A stretch of 64,000 nt of DNA from Flavobacterium sp. AG291. GTDB taxonomy: Bacteria; Bacteroidota; Bacteroidia; Flavobacteriales; Flavobacteriaceae. The DNA lies in assembly GCF_003350375.1 (NCBI RefSeq), contig NZ_QQAR01000002.1:62001-126000 (forward strand), read 5' to 3'. The notes below the pieces were generated by a model. It was not told where the DNA came from. It saw only the letters and a program-made list of their open reading frames with translations, and searched no databases. Shown in pieces: positions 53,927 to 62,300 of this stretch. A program made the translations under genes and the position numbers. Each line of letters starts with the position of its first letter. Positions within the stretch are counted from its first letter, which is position 1.

Positions 53927-55239
53927 TATAATTCTTCTATACTATCAATTAAAACTGTGTCAGGTCTCTCATCTGAAATCTCTATATCTCCAAACAATTT
54001 TGCTTTATCTAAATCCGGATTTTGTCTGATTATATTTAGGATATTTAAGAAGTCCCTTATAACTTCTCTTGGAGTTAAAAACTCAGATGCTCCAGGCTTA
54101 TTGAACATTTCTTCCATGAAACTCTGTATTTCATCATCTGAAATATTTGTCGAGATTTTATAATTATAATCAAAGATTGCTTTTAGTTTCTTTAAAAGAA
54201 CAAATATTTCGTTATGATCAAGTGGTAGTAATTTGATTACAGGCTGTGCAAAATCTCTTATTTCAGCAGTTTCAAATTTATTTGTTTCCAAACGGGATTT
54301 TAAAGCATGATAGCTGAATAAGCCACGCCTTTCATTTTCCAAAACCTCTTTGGTTCCGGCAAAATTGAAAAACAGATTGCTTACTTTTCCCTGAAAACAG
54401 TCATTGTAGATAGATAAAATCTTTTCGTAGTTTTTCTCTCTCATTACAGAAGTTGAAATCTTATACAGATTGATAGCCTCGTCAAGATTAATCATAAAGC
54501 CGCTATATCCCATGCTTACGAATAACTTGCAAAAATTTTTAAGCATATCATAATAGTTTAGGTCATTTATAGTTTCCCTTACTCCTAAATCTTGTTTTGC
54601 CTCTGTTTTAGTATGATACTCACCTTTCAGCCATTTCAAAGCATTTCTTCTTAACTGCTCATCATCTTTTATATAACCTTCATAATATTTCATCACAACC
54701 GTTCCAAAATCAAAACCACCAACTTCAGTGATTTCATTAATGGTTTTCACTATGTTGTTTTGAATAAGAGCTAAATACTGTTCATCTCTAACATTTTCCA
54801 ATGGTATATTGTTTTCCTGAGCAGTTTTCATAACTACCTGTTCAATCCATTTCTCCATTAATGTAGGCAATGCACCACCTTCTGGCTTGGTTTGTATGGC
54901 GATATTATCCATAATAGCAGAATATAAAGCTACACCTTTGCCATCATTCGAATAAAGTCTGTTGTCAGGTGTAAAATCCGCGTTAGTCACGACGAACTTT
55001 TGTTTTAAGGCTACTGTGTTTAACAGGTGTAGCATAAATGATTTTCCGGATCCGAAATCTCCAATCCAAAATTTAACCATACTGTGGCCATTTTTAACAT
55101 CTTCCAATGCAGTCACAAGTGCATTTATTTCTTCAGAACGTCCTACTGTAATATGTTGCACGCCTATTTTAGGGACTACACCACCAATTAATGAATTTAT
55201 AATCGCGGTTGCTTCTTTTGGTTTTATATTGTCTATCAT
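53926..55239 (-). CDS. sngB: P-loop ATPase of a Shango-type system (DUF2791/BrxD-like)
   Basis: 437 aa. Walker A WIGDFGSGKSFMLHLL (about 58-73), and GFMINLDEAINLYK carries the acidic Walker B. The C-terminal FLTPREVIRDFLNILNIIRQ is helical, as in the BREX ATP-binding (DUF2791) family. It overlaps the TerB gene by four bases (ATGA) and the helicase by one, so the three core products are coupled. It probably loads or gates the helicase. Confidence 0.85.
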   Translation of the reverse strand: MIDNIKPKEATAIINSLIGGVVPKIGVQHITVGRSEEINALVTALEDVKNGHSMVKFWIGDFGSGKSFMLHLLNTVALKQKFVVTNADFTPDNRLYSNDGKGVALYSAIMDNIAIQTKPEGGALPTLMEKWIEQVVMKTAQENNIPLENVRDEQYLALIQNNIVKTINEITEVGGFDFGTVVMKYYEGYIKDDEQLRRNALKWLKGEYHTKTEAKQDLGVRETINDLNYYDMLKNFCKLFVSMGYSGFMINLDEAINLYKISTSVMREKNYEKILSIYNDCFQGKVSNLFFNFAGTKEVLENERRGLFSYHALKSRLETNKFETAEIRDFAQPVIKLLPLDHNEIFVLLKKLKAIFDYNYKISTNISDDEIQSFMEEMFNKPGASEFLTPREVIRDFLNILNIIRQNPDLDKAKLFGDIEISDERPDTVLIDSIEEL

Positions 55240-57173
55240 TTTGCTAAAATTTGGTTGTAGTAATTTTCATTTATCGTGTAAAACTCTTCATCTTCTTCAA
55301 TCAAAACATCATCTAATATTTCATAGCAGGTCTCATTAATACTTTCAATTATTTGATTTTTAAACATTCCTTTAGATTTCGCAAACATTTCTAAATCAGT
55401 TTGCAGAATGGACAAGTTTGCCTTTGAGAAAATCTCAAGGACCTCGTGTTGTATCTTCGTAAAGTTTAATGAATTATCAAAAGGGGAAACATCATTATTG
55501 TCTAATTTGGAAATAATTTCCATTACCACCTCTTCATTATTGATTTCCTGAGTTTTAAAAGTATTGGATTCATCTTCATACTCATCTTTTAAGTACTCGT
55601 TTAGTAATTCAACGGTTCCCGAGTGTTTATCGTGAACTTCCTGGATAGTATTTCTATCTAATTGTATTTTTTTTCTTTTAATGGCATAAACAGAAGGGAC
55701 TGCTTTTAATGCCTTTTCTAAATCTTTATCCTGTACGAATTGACTAATGATAATTTGAAAATCATGTAATTGTTCATTAGTCTTAAACAAACTTTTTTGT
55801 ATTGTCTTGTTTAATTGCTTATTGTCAAACTTTACAGATTTAAGATCATAATGTAGATAGTAAATATACAGGGTTAGGGATGCTTCCTTATCGTGGTTTG
55901 CAATAAATTTAGAAGCCTCATAGAAAATATTTTCAATTGAGGGATTATTTTTATTTGAATTCCCTAAGCTAATGATGTCATTTATGAATTTCTTAGAATC
56001 ATTATTGTATTTATCAGTTAACTGATCAAATTTGATTTTCCAACGAGTTGTGTTTTGAGTATTAAGTTCGAGCTCCGTCTTGTGATCAAGTTGAGAAATT
56101 GTAGGGGTATAAACTTCAATAATTTTTTTTAATCTTACTACTAGTTTGTCATCATATTCTGCTTTTACATCAGCTGAAGCATATGGCATCTCAACATTAA
56201 GCTTTCTTTTATGTCCATAGTTTTCACGAACCGCGTTCTCACAATATTTGAAAATGTGAGAATTGAGTTCATTTACAATTGTCTCCAGTGAATATGTATA
56301 ATTCCCACTTCCTTTTCTATAACTATAATGCTTACGAGCTATGATGTCGGCAACTTTAAGAAGCTCATCTTTTAACGAAGATGATTCTTTTTGATATTTT
56401 TCGTCTAATTTCTTAATTACAGCTAAATATAATTTTATGATCTCAAGACCACAAAATTCAATATTGAAGAAGTTGTTACTTGGATTCCAAAGTTTATTTA
56501 ACAATGTTACATCCTCATTGTTAAGATTAAGTTTTGCTTTATATTGGGTACCTAATTTCCAGTAATCATAATCATAATAATTGTTGTAATAACTTTCTTG
56601 TTGCCTAATTCTTTCTACTGCACTATTCTCACCTTTTTCTTCTAATTTTTTAATTAGGAATGAAATACAATAGGATTTTGTTTTGGGATAATTATCCCCC
56701 AATGCTTTCAATTGTTTTTCTAAAAGCGTAACATTTCTATGATTATCAAATTCGTTTAAAAGGTCAAAAAGCAATATGAAAGCATAATTATTATTTCCAT
56801 GCAGATCAGTGAAAATTTCACTTAAAAAATTAGCTTTGAAGGTTTTGTAAAAAGTGCGTTGTTCGTTTGTAGCAGTGTTAATCTCAGAATATGAATAAAC
56901 ATACTGATGTCCCCAATATGGTACATTGGAGTTACTTGATGAAGTGTTTGGTAAATTGTATGATTTACCAGTTATATCAATAATGGAATTGTCCATTGGT
57001 TTTGAATTTGATATTGTTACTTTAGGAAGTGAGCGGGTGGAAGTATTATGTCTTACTGGTTCCCTAGATGGTTTTGGCTGATAGGAATTCCTTTGTTTTT
57101 GTGGCTTACTTTTTTTAGAACTGGCAGCACCAACGATAAAGAATATAAGAACTATAATTATAAATGTGGTCAT
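55236..57173 (-). CDS. sngA: Membrane-anchored TerB_N/TerB_C protein of a Shango-type system
   Basis: 645 aa. A membrane helix at residues 3-18 (TFIIIVLIFFIVGAASS) precedes a basic linker. The TerB_N domain starts near 80 (VPYWGHQYVYSYSEI, FILLFDLLNEFDNH, NYPKTKSYCISFLI). The long middle is helical, and a TerB_C-like end (SNTFKTQEINNEEVVMEIIS through NLSILQTDLEMFAKSKGMFK) closes the protein. The TerB label does not mean tellurite resistance; in defence loci the domain is thought to sense or scaffold. It is first of the coupled three-gene core. Confidence 0.85.
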   Translation of the reverse strand: MTTFIIIVLIFFIVGAASSKKSKPQKQRNSYQPKPSREPVRHNTSTRSLPKVTISNSKPMDNSIIDITGKSYNLPNTSSSNSNVPYWGHQYVYSYSEINTATNEQRTFYKTFKANFLSEIFTDLHGNNNYAFILLFDLLNEFDNHRNVTLLEKQLKALGDNYPKTKSYCISFLIKKLEEKGENSAVERIRQQESYYNNYYDYDYWKLGTQYKAKLNLNNEDVTLLNKLWNPSNNFFNIEFCGLEIIKLYLAVIKKLDEKYQKESSSLKDELLKVADIIARKHYSYRKGSGNYTYSLETIVNELNSHIFKYCENAVRENYGHKRKLNVEMPYASADVKAEYDDKLVVRLKKIIEVYTPTISQLDHKTELELNTQNTTRWKIKFDQLTDKYNNDSKKFINDIISLGNSNKNNPSIENIFYEASKFIANHDKEASLTLYIYYLHYDLKSVKFDNKQLNKTIQKSLFKTNEQLHDFQIIISQFVQDKDLEKALKAVPSVYAIKRKKIQLDRNTIQEVHDKHSGTVELLNEYLKDEYEDESNTFKTQEINNEEVVMEIISKLDNNDVSPFDNSLNFTKIQHEVLEIFSKANLSILQTDLEMFAKSKGMFKNQIIESINETCYEILDDVLIEEDEEFYTINENYYNQILAK

Positions 57174-57188
57174 TGATTTTGAGCTATG

Positions 57189-58091
57189 TTATAATAAATC
57201 ATCAATAATATCAGAAAAATCAAATTCATGAATGAGGGTAATTGTATGCCCCTCCTTTCTTAAGTTTATTGCTTTTTCGACCTTTCTGCCATAACATGAA
57301 AAAGCCCATGCGGGATTTCCATTATCTCCTACTATTAAATAATCTGTTTTCTTTGTAATGGTATCGGTAGGAATACCACCAAGTTTAAGAATGTCCCTTT
57401 GCAGATGTTCCCTATTTCCTCTTTTTAAAACACCTGTAATGCAAAAAGTCTTTCCTTCAAATGACACATTTGGCTCGCTTGTACAAAGTCCGGATATATT
57501 TACATCAATGGTATCTTCGTTTATTTTCTTTCTGATTTCATTATTTTGAATTTTTGCGAATTGACTAAAATATGCCATTAAAACAATTTTTTCCTCTTCA
57601 TCAATTTTCTTATCAGATAGTACCGAAAGCACTAAACTTCTAATTTCATCGTAAGGATAATATGTATTAAGATGTTCATTTTCATGGAGCCATCTTTGAA
57701 GATCGTAAATCTCTTTATCGTTTATAACACCATCAGCTAATATACCATGGCAAATCCCTTGCAAGATCTGCAGGTCTGAAGTTACCGTATCATAATAGTA
57801 ATTGTCATTTTCATATTTTTGACACAACCAATACAAATCCTCAATTGTTTCTTTAGGTGGAATTTTGTTCGAAATAGTACTGTCAATAACATCCATAAAT
57901 TCTTTAAATGGATTTCGATTGATTAATTCTTTATGGTCATTTGCCCACAGTTTGAGTTCTTTAATCTCGGTCTCATTTACTTCACCATCTAAATTTATTC
58001 CAAGCAATAATCCTTTTAATGAACTAATAGCTTTATCAGCTCTAGCTTTGGATGTATAAAGATTCAAAGTAGCAATATCTATGTCTTTCAT
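57189..58091 (-). CDS. TerB-like/BRCT protein heading the defence operon
   Basis: 300 aa, 15 bases upstream of the TerB_N/C gene. Two TerB-like helical units lie at about 20-100 (LKGLLLGINLDGEVNETEI) and 105-190 (GICHGILADGVINDKEIYDL). A BRCT domain follows at about 210-295 (VSFEGKTFCITGVLKRGNRE; KTDYLIVGDNGNPAWAF), of the DNA-ligase type that binds DNA ends or phosphopeptides. It is not part of the described three-gene core that I know and may recognise damaged or phage DNA. Confidence 0.8.
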   Translation of the reverse strand: MKDIDIATLNLYTSKARADKAISSLKGLLLGINLDGEVNETEIKELKLWANDHKELINRNPFKEFMDVIDSTISNKIPPKETIEDLYWLCQKYENDNYYYDTVTSDLQILQGICHGILADGVINDKEIYDLQRWLHENEHLNTYYPYDEIRSLVLSVLSDKKIDEEEKIVLMAYFSQFAKIQNNEIRKKINEDTIDVNISGLCTSEPNVSFEGKTFCITGVLKRGNREHLQRDILKLGGIPTDTITKKTDYLIVGDNGNPAWAFSCYGRKVEKAINLRKEGHTITLIHEFDFSDIIDDLL

Positions 58092-58165
58092 AATTAAGTT
58101 TGTTATATTTAGTATTAGTTATCAAATATGTAAACTACTTTTTGTAGTCATTAGTTTGGTATATA

Positions 58166-58427
58166 AACCTTTAAAGTTATGGGAGGACAGTTTACCTTAT
58201 TAATAAAAATTAGCTTAAATATATGTTAAGACGTCTTGAAAAAAAATACCCATTAATGGGTATTTTTTTTTATATATTAATAACTAAGATTTGTTATTGT
58301 TAATTTAATAAAGTAAAAGGATGCAAATTTCCTTTTAAAATGAATTGCCTTTTACCTTTAAAGGTTAAGCAACGTATGAACTTGAAATTATAACAGAAGT
58401 CGTAACTTATAATAAGGTTAAACCTTT
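58166..58427. promoter_or_regulatory. Three AACCTT/AAGGTT-type sites between the divergent defence operons
   Basis: AACCTTTAAAGTT (58166-58178), ACCTTTAAAGGT (58354-58365, perfect palindrome) and AAGGTTAAACCTT (58414-58426) share half-sites. The first is about 75 bases from the BRCT-gene start; the last two are 73 and 12 bases from the hamA start. They could bind one regulator of both systems. No clear TAnnTTTG element is seen for either gene. Confidence 0.45.
58228..58270. repeat. Perfect 32-bp palindrome between divergent defence operons
   Basis: AAGACGTCTT (58228-58237, perfect) is followed by a spacer-free perfect 32-base palindrome at 58239-58270 of the form A8-TACCCATT and its complement. 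It looks like a bidirectional terminator, but both flanking genes start, not stop, here. The 346-base gap 58092-58437 holds no other gene that I can see. Confidence 0.8.
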
Positions 58428-58437
58428 CAGCTTATCG

Positions 58438-59352
58438 ATGACAGCAGAAGAACTAAATAAACTTCGCTCGTGCACCAAAATGTTTATGAACCATGTTTAT
58501 TGGTTTCAGCAGTCGTTTGGACTTTTGCCGAATCGTGAGCATCTTGGTACCAGCATTAACTTTTTAGACTTGCAGGAATTCAGAGATGAATTTTGCGAAG
58601 AGCTCATAAATACTATTCCGGAATGGGTATATAGTAATACAAAAGCTGAATGTATATTAAATGATTTACTATCCGAGGGGCGCTCGACCCTTAATGCACA
58701 AAGCGCCTTACGACAAAATACTTTTAAAAAGTTCAGGAACAGTGACAGCCGGGATATTACTCTTCAAGGACAATTTGGCGAGCTTTTATTATTTAACTTC
58801 CTACAGCATTTCTTTGACGCGATTCCATTGCTTCGAAAAATGCCTATTACCACCTCGACTGCTATGGAAAGATTTGGTGCGGATGCAATACATTACAATT
58901 ATAAAGATGGAAAAAATCTTTTTTTTCTTGGCGAAGCGAAAACCTATACAGCCAACTACCGTTTCAATCAGGCGATCAAAGATGCTATTGAGAGCATACT
59001 TAACACTTACAAAAATCATCGAAAGGAGATGGGATTGTATATCTATGATTCCTTCATCAGTGATGAACTGATTGAAATTGCACGGAGTTACAAAAACGGC
59101 ACACTCAAAGAAGCAGAAATCCATCTGGTTTCAATTATTACTTACTCAGAGACAAAAACTTTTGAAAAAAAATCCGAAAAGCAAATTAAGGAAGAGATTG
59201 AAAAAATAGTTGCCGATAGGGGCGCTAAAGTAGAACGTGCTGTATTTGAAATGATCGATATTGGCTTACACCCAAGATTCAATTATATCATATTTCCTGT
59301 GTGGGATCTGGATCAGCTTATAATTCAATTCCAAAATCTTATCGGCAAATGA
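58438..59352 (+). CDS. hamA: Hachiman system nuclease HamA (DUF1837)
   Basis: 304 aa. PD-(D/E)xK-type core: Glu115 in QFGELLLFNFL, Asp149 in ERFGADAIHY, and Glu166/Lys168 in FFLGEAKTYTANYRF. This matches the DUF1837 family that forms the nuclease subunit of Hachiman. Its stop overlaps the hamB start (ATGA), the normal coupled order. In the described system HamAB senses DNA and degrades it to stop phage spread. Confidence 0.87.
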   Translation: MTAEELNKLRSCTKMFMNHVYWFQQSFGLLPNREHLGTSINFLDLQEFRDEFCEELINTIPEWVYSNTKAECILNDLLSEGRSTLNAQSALRQNTFKKFRNSDSRDITLQGQFGELLLFNFLQHFFDAIPLLRKMPITTSTAMERFGADAIHYNYKDGKNLFFLGEAKTYTANYRFNQAIKDAIESILNTYKNHRKEMGLYIYDSFISDELIEIARSYKNGTLKEAEIHLVSIITYSETKTFEKKSEKQIKEEIEKIVADRGAKVERAVFEMIDIGLHPRFNYIIFPVWDLDQLIIQFQNLIGK

Positions 59353-61844
59353 ATCAACCATTAAATCTTCTCAAAACACTTTATCGATTTGAACTTTTGG
59401 CTAATGCTCAAAAACTTAATTTGGTAGCTCCTTCAAATTCGTTAATCTTAAGTGAGACAATATTGATCGAAGCTATTTCGATTCTAAATGAACTTTCCAT
59501 CCGCCCCAATGAGCTGCAGAAAAAGCAACTTGTCGCCATCAGCGCCTTGTTATGGACCTACCGTGATCCCTCATGGGACGGACTAAAGAATTATTTAGTA
59601 CTCTTTTTATCGAGAGCTGGTTTTGCGCCGTCCTCCATCATGGTAGATGATAATTATCAAGAATCACAATATTCAGGTTCACCCAGCCTTATTAATCAAT
59701 TTGCAATAACCTATGAACAGGCGACTTGTGAAATTACAGTAGCTAGCAAAACATTCCTTGTCAGCGAATTTCAAAAACAAATTTGGCAATCTATTGACCA
59801 GCATAATGTGGCTGGCATTTCTGCACCTACGTCTGCAGGAAAATCTTTCATAATCCTTCTAAAGGCTATTCACTTACTGCACCGTCGTGAAGGGATAATT
59901 ATATATGTTGTACCGACCTTGAGTTTGGTATCGCAGGTAATGATGGATTTTAGGAATGCCCTTAATATGTTTAACATAGAATATTCATTAGAGTCAACAT
60001 ATAACAGTGCTGGCACAACTACAAAATCAATATATGTCCTTACTCAGGAAAAAGCTATTGCAGCATTTGCTCAAACTGAAAATCCTTTTGGAGATGTACG
60101 TATGGTGGTTATCGATGAAATCCAAAATGTTGAAAAAGTGGCCGACTCCGATGACCAACGGTCTAAAGTATTATATGACTTAATCATTGAATTATCGAAT
60201 TCATCGGCAATCGACCATGTTGTAATCTCTGGTCCAAAAATCGTTAAGATAGATGAACTGGGTACTGCATTGTTTGGAGTAGAGGCAAAGAAAAATGAAA
60301 CCGACGCATCTCCCGTATTGAACCTAACCTACTCCATTTCTAAGATTGGAAAGGATTTTTATCTGAATGTCTATTCTGATCTATTAGAGAATGTTGAGAA
60401 TGTGAAAATAGAATACCCTGAGAAAATCCAAGGTTATGGAAAGGTGCTATATAATGATCCATTTTTAGGTTATGTAAAAACACTCATGGAATCATTTAAA
60501 AATGACGAATGTAGCCTCATTTTTTCACCTACATCTGATCAGTGCAGCAAAATAGCGGAATCAATAAGCGACGTAAATACAGGCTCAGACATTTTCCTTG
60601 AAGAGCTAGGTGACTTTATTGCCGGTAGTGTGCATCCCACCTTTCCGCTGTCACAAACGATTAAAAAAGGCGTTGCTTATCATCATGGAAAATTGCCATT
60701 CCATGCTCGTGTATTAGTAGAAGACGCTATTAGACAAAAGAAGATCAAAACAATCATTTCAACAACAACGCTTTTACAGGGTGTAAATCTCCCTGTACAA
60801 AATATAATTATTCGTAATCCGAATCTATTTATTCGGAAAAAAGACGAAAGCGTAAAATTATCAAACTACGAAATAGCTAATCTGAGAGGTCGTGCAGGCA
60901 GGTTATTAAAGGACTTCGTAGGCAGGACTTTTATCCTAGATGAAGAGAGTTTTAAAAATGATAAAAAAGAGAAGCTGGATCTATCCAAAAATTCGGGCAA
61001 AGAGATAAAAGTGGGGTATGGAGACCGTTATATTCAACATGCTAATCAAATAGCGTCAGACATCGAAAATAATGTTGGTAACACAATTGATAACCAGGAA
61101 TACTCTTATCTGACTACATATTTAAGACAAGCGGTACTGCGACACGGCACAAATACGCAATTATTTTTATCACGAGTAGGCATCTATTTAAGTGACAAAG
61201 AGTTTGAACGAATACTACTATCGGTTAATAAGCTTAAAGTTAAAAGGGAAGTTTGCTCGAGGAACCGTTATTGGGATCCTGTAGATTTGTCTAATTTAAG
61301 TGAAACAGCACAATTATACCAACTGCCAACGAGTGCCTCAGAAGCAAACATATCCTACAAGTTGAACACAATTTTGCAAAAGCTGAAGGAAGATTTCCCA
61401 GTATATTATAATCGTTACTTTGGTATAAATAACACTAATGGCTTCCAGCACATCTTAAGAATGTCTATACTAGCCGAAAGTTGGCTAAAGGAAAAGCCTT
61501 TGGTTGACTTATTTTCAGATCCATATTATGACGATGCTTCAAAAATTGAAAAAACAATCAGCGACATACAGAATAAAATTTCCTATGGCTTACCATTATT
61601 GTTAAAACCACTATATGACATCAAACAGCCTGAAAATATGTTTATACGATTTATCGAACTGGGAGCGTTTCTTCCGATTACAAGAAAACTAATTGAACTC
61701 AATATACCACGTGAAACTGCCATACATATATCAAAAAATTTTGCATTTACTGATATTGACAACAAATATTCTGTTTTAAAGCAACTTAGGGATATCAAGC
61801 CGCAATTATTGTATTGGCATCAGGTCCAGCTCAATTCTATTTAA
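59349..61844 (+). CDS. hamB: Hachiman system helicase HamB
   Basis: 831 aa from the ATG at 59349. The frame is open from a GTG at 59301, but that part lies inside hamA and the ATGA overlap fits coupling. Superfamily II helicase motifs: GISAPTSAGKSFIILL (about 156-170), VVIDEIQNVE (DEIQ in the DEAH position), STTTLLQGVNLPVQNIII (motif V) and NLRGRAGRLLKDFVGRTF (motif VI). The long C-terminal part is helical. Partner of HamA. Confidence 0.88.
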   Translation: MNQPLNLLKTLYRFELLANAQKLNLVAPSNSLILSETILIEAISILNELSIRPNELQKKQLVAISALLWTYRDPSWDGLKNYLVLFLSRAGFAPSSIMVDDNYQESQYSGSPSLINQFAITYEQATCEITVASKTFLVSEFQKQIWQSIDQHNVAGISAPTSAGKSFIILLKAIHLLHRREGIIIYVVPTLSLVSQVMMDFRNALNMFNIEYSLESTYNSAGTTTKSIYVLTQEKAIAAFAQTENPFGDVRMVVIDEIQNVEKVADSDDQRSKVLYDLIIELSNSSAIDHVVISGPKIVKIDELGTALFGVEAKKNETDASPVLNLTYSISKIGKDFYLNVYSDLLENVENVKIEYPEKIQGYGKVLYNDPFLGYVKTLMESFKNDECSLIFSPTSDQCSKIAESISDVNTGSDIFLEELGDFIAGSVHPTFPLSQTIKKGVAYHHGKLPFHARVLVEDAIRQKKIKTIISTTTLLQGVNLPVQNIIIRNPNLFIRKKDESVKLSNYEIANLRGRAGRLLKDFVGRTFILDEESFKNDKKEKLDLSKNSGKEIKVGYGDRYIQHANQIASDIENNVGNTIDNQEYSYLTTYLRQAVLRHGTNTQLFLSRVGIYLSDKEFERILLSVNKLKVKREVCSRNRYWDPVDLSNLSETAQLYQLPTSASEANISYKLNTILQKLKEDFPVYYNRYFGINNTNGFQHILRMSILAESWLKEKPLVDLFSDPYYDDASKIEKTISDIQNKISYGLPLLLKPLYDIKQPENMFIRFIELGAFLPITRKLIELNIPRETAIHISKNFAFTDIDNKYSVLKQLRDIKPQLLYWHQVQLNSI

Positions 61845-61845
61845 A

Positions 61846-61879
61846 AAAAGGGGATTTACATGCGATAAATCTCCCTTTT
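61846..61879 (+). terminator. Terminator of hamAB
   Basis: AAAAGGGGATTTA (61846-61858) pairs with TAAATCTCCCTTTT (61866-61879) with a single bulge. It begins two bases after the stop codon. Confidence 0.8.
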
Positions 61880-62300
61880 AATGATATATATCAATCCTAT
61901 AACCAAGAATTTCTTTTTAGGTTATAATTACTTTTCCTTAGCACCATTAAAGATTACTTTTTCAACAATATAATATTCAGATTCACTTATTAGGTTGTTA
62001 TACGTTTAAGAAAAACTTCCATCTCCTATCGTGATAGTAATATGCCGGAAAATTTCTGACGCTGTAGCTCTGTATATTACCTGAAAGTGTTAAAATTTGA
62101 AAGTTACCTTATAGGTTACTCATTTTCTTTTGGGTATTTTAAAACCAATACATCACGGCTTTTTCAGGCTGGTTCTAGAGTCTCTTGCTCCTGATTTTTT
62201 TTACTAAAATTAATTGAATCTAAATCGCAATTAGCAAACTCTTGTGTTATAAATAGCAAAGTCCAATTTAAATATTGAACTTTGTTGTTAAAACGAAAGC
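61880..62300. other. Gene-free AT-rich gap, candidate right end of the island
   Basis: No credible ORF is seen. It contains AGTTACCTT (62102-62110) and GGTTACT (62114-62120), resembling the repeats before the integrase. It also holds a TCAGG...CCTGA stem with an eight-T run (62165-62201). A 21-base stretch at 62171-62191 matches the tRNA-Ser 3' part at 15 positions. Confidence 0.5.

Larger units (their letters stand above)
43841..62191. mobile_element. Putative tRNA-Ser-linked integrative element carrying a defence island (ends tentative)
   Basis: The integrase and excisionase-like genes lie directly downstream of tRNA-Ser, and the cargo to about 62 kb is defence-type and unlike the housekeeping flank. 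No relaxase, coupling protein or type IV secretion genes are seen, so it would not transfer itself. The left end is probably in the tRNA 3' part (43841-43861). The right end is guessed from GTTAC repeats at 62102-62118 and a 15-of-21-base match to the tRNA 3' part at 62171-62191. The true right end could lie beyond the window. Confidence 0.45.

Noticed and set aside
55236..57173. A tellurite-resistance operon
   Set aside because: TerB-type domains are present, but no terC, terD/E or terZ genes are. The name is only a domain label here.
50596..58091. Assignment of the operon to BREX
   Set aside because: The ATPase and helicase resemble BrxD and BrxHI, but there is no PglZ phosphatase, BrxC or methyltransferase, and TerB_N/TerB_C proteins point to Shango instead.
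59301..59348. Longer hamB start at a GTG inside hamA
   Set aside because: It would overlap hamA by 52 bases, and the ATG at 59349 gives a standard ATGA overlap.
43866..62191. Conjugative transposon or prophage
   Set aside because: No relaxase, coupling protein, Tra genes, capsid, terminase or tail genes were seen between the integrase and the defence cargo.
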